This document shows positions 58,105 to 64,000 of a DNA stretch of 64,000 bases, in pieces (within the stretch, counting starts at the first letter, position 1; each line of letters starts with the position of its first letter). The stretch covers positions 868,001 through 932,000 of the forward strand of contig NZ_RBZV01000002.1 of assembly GCF_003628145.1 (NCBI RefSeq), in the 5' to 3' direction. This DNA is from Trinickia fusca. GTDB lineage: Bacteria; Pseudomonadota; Gammaproteobacteria; Burkholderiales; Burkholderiaceae. The position numbers and the translations under genes are program-made. The notes under the pieces are model-generated. The model worked only from the letters and a program-made list of their open reading frames with translations. It searched no databases and had not been told where the DNA came from.

Positions 58105-59469
58105 ATGGTTCTTGCCACTCGCTGCCCCCACTGCGAAACCGTCTTCCGCGTGCCGGACGAACTACTGGCGCGCGCGAACGGATGGGTGCGCTGCGGACAC
58201 TGCCAGCAAGTCTTCAACGCCTCGCAACACCTCGTCGAAGAGTCGCATGACGAGTTCAAGCACGAGGAGTCCAGGCACGCCGAGCCCAAGCACGAGGAGC
58301 CCAAGCACGACGAGCCCAAGCACGACGAGCTCAAGCACGACGAGCTCAAGCACGACGAGCCGAAGCACGACGAGCCCAAGCATGAGCCGACGGCGAGCTT
58401 CGGTCCCGGCGCCTGGGACATGTGGAAGCCTGCGGCGAACGGCGATGTGGGTATGCGTCACGATATCGAGAGCGTATCGCGCGAGCCGATCGTCGTGCCT
58501 GGTGCGTTAGCGCCGTTGCACGAAGACGCGACTGAGCCGAGCCTCGAGCCGGCCCAGGTGCACGAACCGCAAGTCCCTGAGCCGCAAGCCCCCGCTGCGT
58601 CCGTCGAGCCGCCCCCGGCAACTGAGTCAGCACCTGTGCAGGAAGCCGAGCCCGCCGCACCCATCGAGCCGGAGGCGCCCTTCGACACCGCGCTGGACGA
58701 GCCGCGCGAGCCGACATTTTCCGCACCGCCCCCGCCTGCCAGCGAGCCGGCCCTTGCGCCGAACGCGCACGCCGATTTTGCGTCGACGGGTGCCCGCGAT
58801 GAGGTAGAGCCGAGCTTCTCGCCGGAACCCACGCCCGCATGGCACGCCGATCCCGAACCGCACTTCGGTGCGCAGCCGGCCACCGAATCAACGGAGCCGC
58901 TGCCCTTTGCCGCCGATGTGCCGCCCGCCGCCAGCGATGGCGCACGCCATTTCGAAGTCACGCGTGAGACGCGTCCGCGCAAGCCGGGCCGTGTGCTGTG
59001 GCGTATCGCGGGCTCGGTGATCGCAGTGCTGCTGATTGCGCTGCTGCTGGCGCAGCTGGCTTGGTGGCGCCGCGAAACGGTCATCGTCTCCTGGCCCGAA
59101 ACGCAGCCGCTCTTTGCCGGCGCATGCGCGCACCTCGGCTGCCACATTGCGCCGCCGCGCGACATCGAAGGCCTGCGCGTCGAGTCGACCGAACTGCGTC
59201 AGATCGACGGCCCGCATCGTCTCGAGCTGCGCGTATCGCTGCGCAACCATTCCGGCGTGGCGCTGGCGTACCCGGCGATCGAGCTCACGCTGTCGGACAA
59301 CAAGAACGACGTCGCAATCCGCCGCGTGCTGTGGCCGCAGGACTATGCGCCGCCGGGCACGCCGATCGCAGGCGGCCTGCCGTCGCATATGACGCAAACG
59401 ATGGTCGTGCAGCTCGACAGCGGCAATACCGTCGCGACGAATTTCCGCGTACAGATTTTTTACCCGTAG
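58105..59469 (+). CDS. Zinc-ribbon DUF3426 membrane protein with His-rich repeat (454 aa)
   Basis: Residues 7-34 (CPHCETVFRVPD...CGHCQQVF) form an MJ0042-type zinc ribbon with two CxxC pairs. Residues 53-92 are eight imperfect KHDEP/KHEEP pentapeptides, then comes a 180-residue Pro/Ala/Glu-rich linker. One membrane helix sits at about 293-320 (IAGSVIAVLLIALLLAQLAWW), followed by the DUF3426 domain (ALAYPAIELTLSDNKNDVAIRRVLWPQDY). So the ribbon is cytosolic and DUF3426 periplasmic. The function of the family is unknown. The start at ATG 58105 puts the ribbon at the usual place. Confidence 0.88.
   Translation: MVLATRCPHCETVFRVPDELLARANGWVRCGHCQQVFNASQHLVEESHDEFKHEESRHAEPKHEEPKHDEPKHDELKHDELKHDEPKHDEPKHEPTASFGPGAWDMWKPAANGDVGMRHDIESVSREPIVVPGALAPLHEDATEPSLEPAQVHEPQVPEPQAPAASVEPPPATESAPVQEAEPAAPIEPEAPFDTALDEPREPTFSAPPPPASEPALAPNAHADFASTGARDEVEPSFSPEPTPAWHADPEPHFGAQPATESTEPLPFAADVPPAASDGARHFEVTRETRPRKPGRVLWRIAGSVIAVLLIALLLAQLAWWRRETVIVSWPETQPLFAGACAHLGCHIAPPRDIEGLRVESTELRQIDGPHRLELRVSLRNHSGVALAYPAIELTLSDNKNDVAIRRVLWPQDYAPPGTPIAGGLPSHMTQTMVVQLDSGNTVATNFRVQIFYP
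58261..58380 (+). repeat. Eight tandem 15-bp units in the DUF3426 gene
   Basis: The unit CACGACGAGCCCAAG and close variants occur eight times without gaps, in frame, each coding a K-H-(D/E)-E-(P/L) pentapeptide. Being a multiple of three, copy changes would lengthen or shorten the protein without frameshift. Confidence 0.9.
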
Positions 59470-59556
59470 CGCAAAACCGGGTGCGCCGCCATCGGTGAAC
59501 GGCAGCGCCCTTTTCGTCGCACTCGCGACAACCTGAGACGATTTTCGGAGCACAAC

Positions 59557-60057
59557 ATGAGTCAAGTCACGCTGGGTGGCAACCCGATCGAAGTCGGTGG
59601 CACCTTCCCGTCGGTGGGCCAGCAAGCCCCCGAGTTCTCGCTCGTCGGCAAGGACCTCAAGCCGGTGGCGCTCGCCGACTTCGCAGGCAAGCGCAAGGTG
59701 CTGAACATCGTCCCGAGCCTCGACACGCCGACGTGCGCTACGTCCACGCGCAAGTTCAACGAAGCGGCTGCCAAGCTCGCCAACACGGCCGTCATCGTCG
59801 TGTCGGGTGACCTGCCGTTCGCGCAATCGCGCTTCTGCACGACCGAAGGCATCGAAAACGTGGTGACGGCTTCGACGTTCCGCGGCCACGAGTTCGCGCA
59901 AGCCTATGGCGTAGACGTGACGACGGGCCCGCTGACCGGCCTGACCGCCCGCGCCGTCGTCGTGCTCGACGAACACGACAAGGTGCTGCATGCCGAGCTC
60001 GTCGGCGAAATCAAGAACGAGCCGAATTACGACGCGGCGCTGAATGCATTGAAGTAA
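59557..60057 (+). CDS. tpx: Thiol peroxidase (166 aa)
   Basis: Atypical 2-Cys peroxiredoxin that reduces peroxides with thioredoxin. The peroxidatic cysteine is in [16 protein letters not shown] and the resolving cysteine in [17 protein letters not shown], spaced as in E. coli Tpx. The N-terminus [24 protein letters not shown] is typical. It is followed by a terminator, so it is likely monocistronic. Confidence 0.96.
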   Translation: MSQVTLGGNPIEVGGTFPSVGQQAPEFSLVGKDLKPVALADFAGKRKVLNIVPSLDTPTCATSTRKFNEAAAKLANTAVIVVSGDLPFAQSRFCTTEGIENVVTASTFRGHEFAQAYGVDVTTGPLTGLTARAVVVLDEHDKVLHAELVGEIKNEPNYDAALNALK

Positions 60058-60080
60058 TACGACCCAAGCCCAGTCGGAAG

Positions 60081-60105
60081 CGCCGCGCCTCTCGCGCGGC
60101 GTTTT
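60081..60105 (+). terminator. Intrinsic terminator after tpx
   Basis: Stem CGCCGCGC/GCGCGGCG (60081-60088 and 60094-60101), loop CTCTC, then TTTT. Confidence 0.8.
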
Positions 60106-60153
60106 CGTATGGTCCTGACGTCCAACGACTCCCTCATCTAAGGAACCTTCGCC

Positions 60154-61092
60154 TTGGCTACGCTGATCTGCGGTTCGCTCGCCTACGACAACATCATGAC
60201 CTTCCAGGGTCGATTCCGTGAGCACATCCTCCCCGAACAAGTCCACATCCTGAACGTGAGCTTCCTCGTGCCGACGATGCGGCGCGAATTCGGCGGCTGT
60301 GCGGGCAACATCGCCTACGCGCTGAGCCTGCTCGGCGGCGACGCCCGCATCATGGCGACGCTCGGCTCGACCGATGCGCAGCTTTACGTCGACCGTCTCG
60401 ACAGCCTGCGCCTGTCGCGCGAGCACGTGCTCGTGGTGCCCGACACGTATTCGGCGCAGGCCATGATCACGACCGACCTCGACAACAACCAGATCACGGC
60501 ATTTCACCCCGGTGCGATGATGCAGTCGCATCTGAATCACGCTGGCCATGCAGCCGGGATCTCGCTCGGCATCGTCGCCCCCGACGGCTACGACGGCATG
60601 GTTCAGCACACCGAAGAACTGGCCGCGGCTGGCGTGCCGTTCATCTTCGATCCGGGCCAGGGCCTGCCGCTGTTCGATGGTGCTGCGTTGCGACGCGCCA
60701 TTGAACTCGCCACCTATGTGGCGGTCAACGACTACGAGGCAAAATTGGTCTGCAGTAAGACTGGCTGGTCGGTCGAAGAGATCGCAAGCCGTGTCAAAGC
60801 GCTGATCGTGACGTGCGGCGAAAACGGCGCGCAAATCCATCATTCGGGGCAGTGCGAAGCCATCCCGGTCGTTCCCGCGGCGCGCATCGTCGACCCGACC
60901 GGTTGCGGCGACGCATTCCGTGGCGGTCTGCTGTACGGGATCGAAAATGGCATGGATTGGGCGACGACCGGCCGCTTGGCAAGCCTCATGGGCTCGCTCA
61001 AAATCGAACAAGCGGGCCCGCAAAACTACGCGCCTTCGCGCGCGGAAATCGATGCGCGGTTCGAGCAGGCGTTCGGTTACCGCCTGCGGTAA
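60154..61092 (+). CDS. PfkB-family carbohydrate/nucleoside kinase, adenosine kinase-like (312 aa)
   Basis: Ribokinase fold. It begins ATLICGSLAYDNIMTFQGRF, has the substrate-lid GGCAGNIAYALSLLGGDARIMATLG and the catalytic anion hole DPTGCGDAFRGGLLYGIENG with its Asp base. The lid and CGSLAYD start resemble the adenosine kinase branch of PfkB proteins. The start codon is a TTG (60154) with AAGGAA 9 nt upstream; no ATG lies near. Substrate remains inferred. It is followed after 20 nt by a lipoprotein gene. Confidence 0.85.
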   Translation: MATLICGSLAYDNIMTFQGRFREHILPEQVHILNVSFLVPTMRREFGGCAGNIAYALSLLGGDARIMATLGSTDAQLYVDRLDSLRLSREHVLVVPDTYSAQAMITTDLDNNQITAFHPGAMMQSHLNHAGHAAGISLGIVAPDGYDGMVQHTEELAAAGVPFIFDPGQGLPLFDGAALRRAIELATYVAVNDYEAKLVCSKTGWSVEEIASRVKALIVTCGENGAQIHHSGQCEAIPVVPAARIVDPTGCGDAFRGGLLYGIENGMDWATTGRLASLMGSLKIEQAGPQNYAPSRAEIDARFEQAFGYRLR

Positions 61093-61112
61093 TTTTTTGT
61101 GGAGCAAAGCGA

Positions 61113-61589
61113 ATGAAAACATCGGCTCGTGTGGTTATTGCCACCTTGCTTGTCGGCTCGTTGGCCATGACGGGGTGTGCGTATAACAGCAGCTCGCCCG
61201 ACGTCTACACCGCTGGCCAGGCACAGCGCGAAGAAACGGTGCGTTTCGGCACGGTCGAAAGCGTGCGTGCAGTCACGATCAGCTCGAACAACGGCCAGCC
61301 GAGCGGCTTGGGTGCCGTCGGCGGCGGTGCGCTCGGCGCCGTGGCCGGCAGCGCGATTGGCGGCGGCAAGGGGTCGATCGCGACGGCCATCATCGGCGGC
61401 ATCGCGGGTGCTGTTGCCGGCAATGCAATCGAGAACGGCGTCGCCAAGCGAAACGGTGTCGAGATCACTGTGCGGCTCGACAATGGCGATCTGCGTGCGA
61501 TCACGCAAAGCGCGTCGGGTGAGATGTTCAACGCCGGCGATCGCGTACGACTGCTCTCGAGCGGTGGCGTGACGCGCGTCACGCACTGA
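61113..61589 (+). CDS. Glycine-zipper outer-membrane lipoprotein (158 aa)
   Basis: A signal peptide ends in SLAMTGC (lipobox, Cys22). A glycine-zipper 2TM segment follows (GAVGGGALGAVAGSAIGGGKG and IIGGIAGAVAGNAIE), then a small beta domain VEITVRLDNGDLRAITQSA. The architecture is that of SlyB/RcpB-type lipoproteins that stabilise the outer membrane. GTGGAGC lies 9 nt ahead of ATG 61113. It is 20 nt after the PfkB gene and probably on the same transcript. Confidence 0.9.
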   Translation: MKTSARVVIATLLVGSLAMTGCAYNSSSPDVYTAGQAQREETVRFGTVESVRAVTISSNNGQPSGLGAVGGGALGAVAGSAIGGGKGSIATAIIGGIAGAVAGNAIENGVAKRNGVEITVRLDNGDLRAITQSASGEMFNAGDRVRLLSSGGVTRVTH

Positions 61590-61632
61590 TGGAAGGATGC
61601 CCCGCGGCGCGGTACTCACGCGCACGCGGGGC

Positions 61633-61669
61633 AAAAAAAATCCCGTCGCCGGCGAGCCGGGGACGGGAT
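61633..61669 (-). terminator. Intrinsic terminator of the histone H1-like gene
   Basis: Stem ATCCCGTC/GACGGGAT (61640-61647 region with 61662-61669) with an internal CCGG hairpin; the minus strand continues with eight T (61633-61640). Confidence 0.85.
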
Positions 61670-61717
61670 AGTGATCGATAAGCGCAGCGTTGCCGCCGCG
61701 CCATCGCATCAAGGGAC

Positions 61718-62491
61718 TTACGGACGGCTGCCGGTCGGGAACGGCCATGCAGCAGCCGGGTTCAACGCGGTCTTCACCGTCCCTGCGGGAGCCGTCGAGG
61801 CAGCAGCAGGAGCAGCGGGGGCGGGCGCAGCCTTCTTGGCGGCAGCCTTCTTTGCTGCAGGCTTCTTCGCAGCAGGCGCAGCCTTCTTCGCAGCAGGTGC
61901 AGCCTTCTTCGCAGCAGGTGCAGCCTTCTTCGCAGCAGGTGCAGCCTTCTTCGCAGCGGGAGCAGCCTTCTTCGCAGCAGGCGCGGCCTTCTTCGCAGCA
62001 GGCGCAGCCTTCTTCGCAGCAGGCGCAGCCTTCTTCGCAGCAGGCGCAGCCTTCTTCGCAGCAGGCGCAGCCTTCTTCGCAGCAGGTGCGGCCTTCTTAG
62101 CAGCAGGCGCAGCCTTCTTCGCAGCAACCTTCTTAGCAGGCGCCGCCTTCTTCGCCGGTGCGGCCTTCTTCGCTGCAACCTTCTTCACTGCGACTTTCTT
62201 GGCCGGTGCTGCCTTCTTGGCGACAACCTTCTTCGCTGCGACCTTCTTGGCCGGTGCAGCCTTCTTCGCTGCAACCTTCTTCACTGCGACTTTCTTGGCC
62301 GGTGCGGCTTTCTTGGCCGGTGCAGCCTTCTTCGCTGCAACCTTCTTCACCGCGACTTTCTTAGCCGGTGCCGCCTTCTTGGCCGGCGCAGCCTTCTTCG
62401 CCACGACCTTCTTCACTGCAACCTTCTTGGCTGCGACTTTCTTGGCCGGAGCAGCTTTCTTCGCAGCGGGTTTCTTCTTGGCAGTTGCCAT
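61718..62491 (-). CDS. Histone H1-like Lys/Ala/Pro-rich nucleoid protein (257 aa)
   Basis: Almost the whole protein consists of KKAAPAA and KKVAVKK/KKVAAKK repeats, highly basic, like the C-terminal half of eukaryotic histone H1, AlgP and HctB. It should bind DNA without sequence preference. The only non-repetitive part is the C-terminus VKTALNPAAAWPFPTGSRP, which recurs in Burkholderiaceae homologues and confirms the frame. ATG 62489-62491 follows GAAGGAG at 8 nt. Copy number of the repeats varies between strains of such genes. Confidence 0.9.
   Translation of the reverse strand: MATAKKKPAAKKAAPAKKVAAKKVAVKKVVAKKAAPAKKAAPAKKVAVKKVAAKKAAPAKKAAPAKKVAVKKVAAKKAAPAKKVAAKKVVAKKAAPAKKVAVKKVAAKKAAPAKKAAPAKKVAAKKAAPAAKKAAPAAKKAAPAAKKAAPAAKKAAPAAKKAAPAAKKAAPAAKKAAPAAKKAAPAAKKAAPAAKKAAPAAKKAAPAAKKPAAKKAAAKKAAPAPAAPAAASTAPAGTVKTALNPAAAWPFPTGSRP
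61865..62110 (-). repeat. About twelve 21-bp repeats in the histone-like gene
   Basis: Units of 21 bp, each coding KKAAPAA, are almost identical and adjacent. This is the most repetitive DNA of the window and could slip; being a multiple of three, the frame is preserved. Longer and less regular KK-VA repeats fill 62110-62460. Confidence 0.9.
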
Positions 62492-62551
62492 TTTTTTACT
62501 CCTTCAGGTTTTAAGAATGAGAGTTAGTTCGAACTACACCCTTCTTCAAAA

Positions 62552-62766
62552 CCCGCTTCCCGCTGCGCGCCTTGACGAAGGCGCGCGCTGACAAGCGGGC
62601 TATTCATCGGCGTACGCACGTGCTGCGCGCTTACGCTAATGAATACGGCAAGGCGTGCCGTGCCAAAAGGCACAGCACGCCAAATCAAGTCGGCAGCCGA
62701 ACGCTTGGCGCTCAGGCTCGCCGGCAATCGCTTGAATCGAGCCGGTGGCCTAGCCACCGGCTTTTT
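62552..62766 (+). ncRNA. Candidate structured RNA with four hairpins
   Basis: Hairpin 1: CCCGCTT/AAGCGGG (62552-62558, 62593-62599) enclosing GCGCGCCTT-gacg-AAGGCGCGC (62565-62586). Hairpin 2: ATTCAT/ATGAAT (62602-62607, 62639-62644). Hairpin 3: GGCGTGC...GCACGCC with AAAA loop (62652-62681). Hairpin 4: terminator 62741-62766. No plus-strand gene precedes it. On the minus strand hairpin 1 is followed by TTTT and could instead end the nrdB transcript, so strand and limits are uncertain. No known RNA family recognised. Confidence 0.35.
62741..62766 (+). terminator. Orphan plus-strand intrinsic terminator
   Basis: Perfect stem GCCGGTGGC/GCCACCGGC (62741-62749, 62753-62761), loop CTA, then TTTTT. 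The minus strand lacks a T-run. Confidence 0.8.
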
Positions 62767-62930
62767 CGGGGGGTAGTTCGCCCATCCCACTGAAGGGTTC
62801 GCAAAGTGCCTGTCATGTTTGTTGGCGGACTTGCCGCCGGGCACGCTTTGCATCAGGCGTTCTTGCTCCTTACCATCTTCGCCGCGGCTTACGCCGCCGG
62901 CACCCCATCATTCGTTTGCGACGCGCCCTC

Positions 62931-64000
62931 TCACTCCCAGGACAGCGCACCGCCGGTTTGATATTCAATGACTCGCGTCTCGAAGAAGTTGCGTTCCTTC
63001 TTCAGGTCGATCATTTCGCTCATCCACGGGAACGGGTTCTCTTCGTTCGGGTACAGCGGATCGAGACCGATCTGCTGGCAACGACGATTGGCGATGAACC
63101 GCAGATAGCTCTTGAACATCGAGGCGTTCAGACCCAGCACGCCGCGCGGCATCGTGTCTTCCGCGTAGCGATACTCGAGCTCGACCGCGTGCTTGAACAG
63201 GCCGCGAACGTCCTCGCGGAACTCGGCCGTCCACAGGTGCGGGTTCTCGAGCTTGATCTGGTTGATCAGGTCGATGCCGAAGTTGCAGTGCATCGACTCG
63301 TCGCGCAGGATGTACTGATACTGCTCCGCGGCGCCCGTCATCTTGTTCTGGCGGCCGAGCGCGAGAATCTGCGTAAACCCGACGTAGAAGAACAGCCCTT
63401 CCATGATGCAGGCGAACACGATCAGCGACTTCAGCAGCTTCTGGTCCGCATCGAGCGTACCCGTCTTGAAGGCCGGATCGGTCAGCGTATGGATGAACGG
63501 AATCAGGAATTCGTCTTTGGCGCGAATCGACGAAACCTCGTGATACGCGTTGAAGATCTCGCCTTCGTCGAGACCCAGCGATTCGACGATGTACTGATAC
63601 GCGTGCGTGTGGATCGCTTCTTCGAACGCCTGGCGCAACAGGAACTGGCGGCACTCGGGTGCCGTGATGTGCCGGTAGGTGCCGAGCACGATGTTGTTCG
63701 CAGCCAGCGAGTCGGCCGTCACGAAGAAGCCGAGGTTACGCTTGACGATACGGCGCTCGTCTTCGGTCAGCCCGTTCGGATCCTTCCACAGGGCGATGTC
63801 GCGGGACATGTTGATTTCCTGCGGCATCCAGTGGTTCGCACAGCCAGCCAGATACTTCTCCCACGCCCACTTGTACTTGAACGGCACGAGCTGATTGACG
63901 TCGGTGCTGCCGTTGATGATGCGCTTGTCGGCAACGTTCACGCGCGCTTCGGAAGCAGCAACCGGTGCCGCTGCTTGCGTTGCGTACGGAGCGACCGCGC
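62931..64000 (-). CDS. nrdB: Ribonucleotide reductase class Ia beta subunit (5' end outside window)
   Basis: Holds the diiron-tyrosyl radical used to reduce ribonucleotides. At least 355 codons are present. The iron ligands appear in [21 protein letters not shown] and [12 protein letters not shown], with a preceding Asp/Glu at [11 protein letters not shown]. The C-terminal text [18 protein letters not shown] is where NrdB docks to NrdA. The frame is open through the right edge: an N-terminal Ala-rich arm ([17 protein letters not shown]) typical of Burkholderia NrdB precedes [16 protein letters not shown]. The GTG at 63939-63941 is thus unlikely to be the start. Confidence 0.94.
   Translation of the reverse strand, partial: AVAPYATQAAAPVAASEARVNVADKRIINGSTDVNQLVPFKYKWAWEKYLAGCANHWMPQEINMSRDIALWKDPNGLTEDERRIVKRNLGFFVTADSLAANNIVLGTYRHITAPECRQFLLRQAFEEAIHTHAYQYIVESLGLDEGEIFNAYHEVSSIRAKDEFLIPFIHTLTDPAFKTGTLDADQKLLKSLIVFACIMEGLFFYVGFTQILALGRQNKMTGAAEQYQYILRDESMHCNFGIDLINQIKLENPHLWTAEFREDVRGLFKHAVELEYRYAEDTMPRGVLGLNASMFKSYLRFIANRRCQQIGLDPLYPNEENPFPWMSEMIDLKKERNFFETRVIEYQTGGALSWE

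Larger units (their letters stand above)
62492..62930. other. 439-bp intergenic region between histone-like gene and nrdB
   Basis: No convincing protein frame. A 12-bp palindrome TAGTTCGAACTA (62525-62536) lies 34 bp upstream of the histone gene and may bind a regulator. From 62552 to 62766 four successive hairpins are present, the last a plus-strand terminator. The stretch 62767-62930 shows nothing I can name. Confidence 0.5.

Noticed and set aside
58261-58380. Possible CRISPR-like array
   Set aside because: The units are only 15 bp, adjacent without spacers and in frame within a protein gene.
61865-62110. Possible CRISPR or intergenic satellite
   Set aside because: Contiguous 21-bp coding repeats with no spacers, inside the histone-like gene.
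61671-62591. A plus-strand open frame of FFAAGAA repeats
   Set aside because: It is the reverse complement of the Lys/Ala repeats of the histone-like gene, which has the ribosome site, conserved C-terminus and terminator on the minus strand.
62524-62853. A 109-codon minus-strand frame between nrdB and the histone-like gene
   Set aside because: It spans the terminator and hairpins, has no ribosome site and no recognisable domain.

Overview
The window is a 64 kb stretch of a high-GC chromosome whose gene set and gene order (leuS-lptE-holA-proA, fur/bamE/dapB, accB-accC-prmA, speE-rsmE, an alanine/lysine-rich histone H1-like gene next to nrdB) point to a Burkholderiaceae member close to Burkholderia, Paraburkholderia or Trinickia. 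Almost all of it is dense housekeeping and metabolic chromosome. No rRNA, tRNA, insertion sequence, prophage or CRISPR array is visible. Both ends cut a gene: an amino-acid-binding protein (GltI-like) on the left and nrdB on the right.

Layout. 1-6.3 kb: nitrogen and purine genes (gltI-like, gdhA, a LysR regulator, an NNP-type nitrate/nitrite transporter behind a near-consensus sigma-54 promoter, purB). 6.3-12.1 kb: gluconate uptake and the Entner-Doudoroff pathway (gntK, gntP, eda, edd) with divergent hexR and two HexR-type palindromes between edd and hexR. 12.2-21.5 kb: a run of minus-strand core genes (hemJ-like, proA, holA, lptE, leuS, exbD/exbB-like, dapB, bamE). 21.7-27.3 kb: fur, gapA, tktA, speE, rsmE. 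27.4-28.5 kb: a secreted guanyl-specific ribonuclease (RNase Sa/barnase class) with its barstar-type inhibitor. 28.8-34.2 kb: maeB, thiL, pgpA, pncC, pyrF.

34.3-44.2 kb is a ten-gene minus-strand sugar operon, iclR-dgoK-dgoA-SDR-araFGH-SDR-lactonase-galM, with several 4-bp start/stop overlaps. It joins an AraFGH-type importer, two short-chain dehydrogenases, a lactonase and a mutarotase to the two last enzymes of the De Ley-Doudoroff galactose route; the sugar-acid dehydratase is not in the cluster. The promoter of iclR is visible and a perfect 17-bp palindrome abuts its -35 box. 44.4-47.0 kb is a small accessory patch: a MarR regulator that looks leaderless, an EamA exporter, an MntA-type nucleotidyltransferase followed by a wrecked HepT gene, and a cupin.

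47.0-64 kb returns to core genes: mtgA, aroE, an RNase II/R-family gene, a YqiA-like esterase, mpl, a protein with a degenerate nucleotidyltransferase motif, a TlpA-like thioredoxin, aroQ, accB, accC, prmA, a zinc-ribbon DUF3426 protein with a His-rich tandem repeat, tpx, a PfkB kinase, a glycine-zipper lipoprotein, the histone H1-like gene and nrdB. The most promising non-coding signals are two protein-free intergenic stretches (28.62-28.78 kb and 62.55-62.77 kb) that end in plus-strand intrinsic terminators with no plus-strand gene upstream, so each may encode a small RNA. I found no clearly new multi-gene system; the RNase/barstar pair, the decayed MntA/HepT pair, the degenerate nucleotidyltransferase and the two candidate RNAs deserve the closest look.
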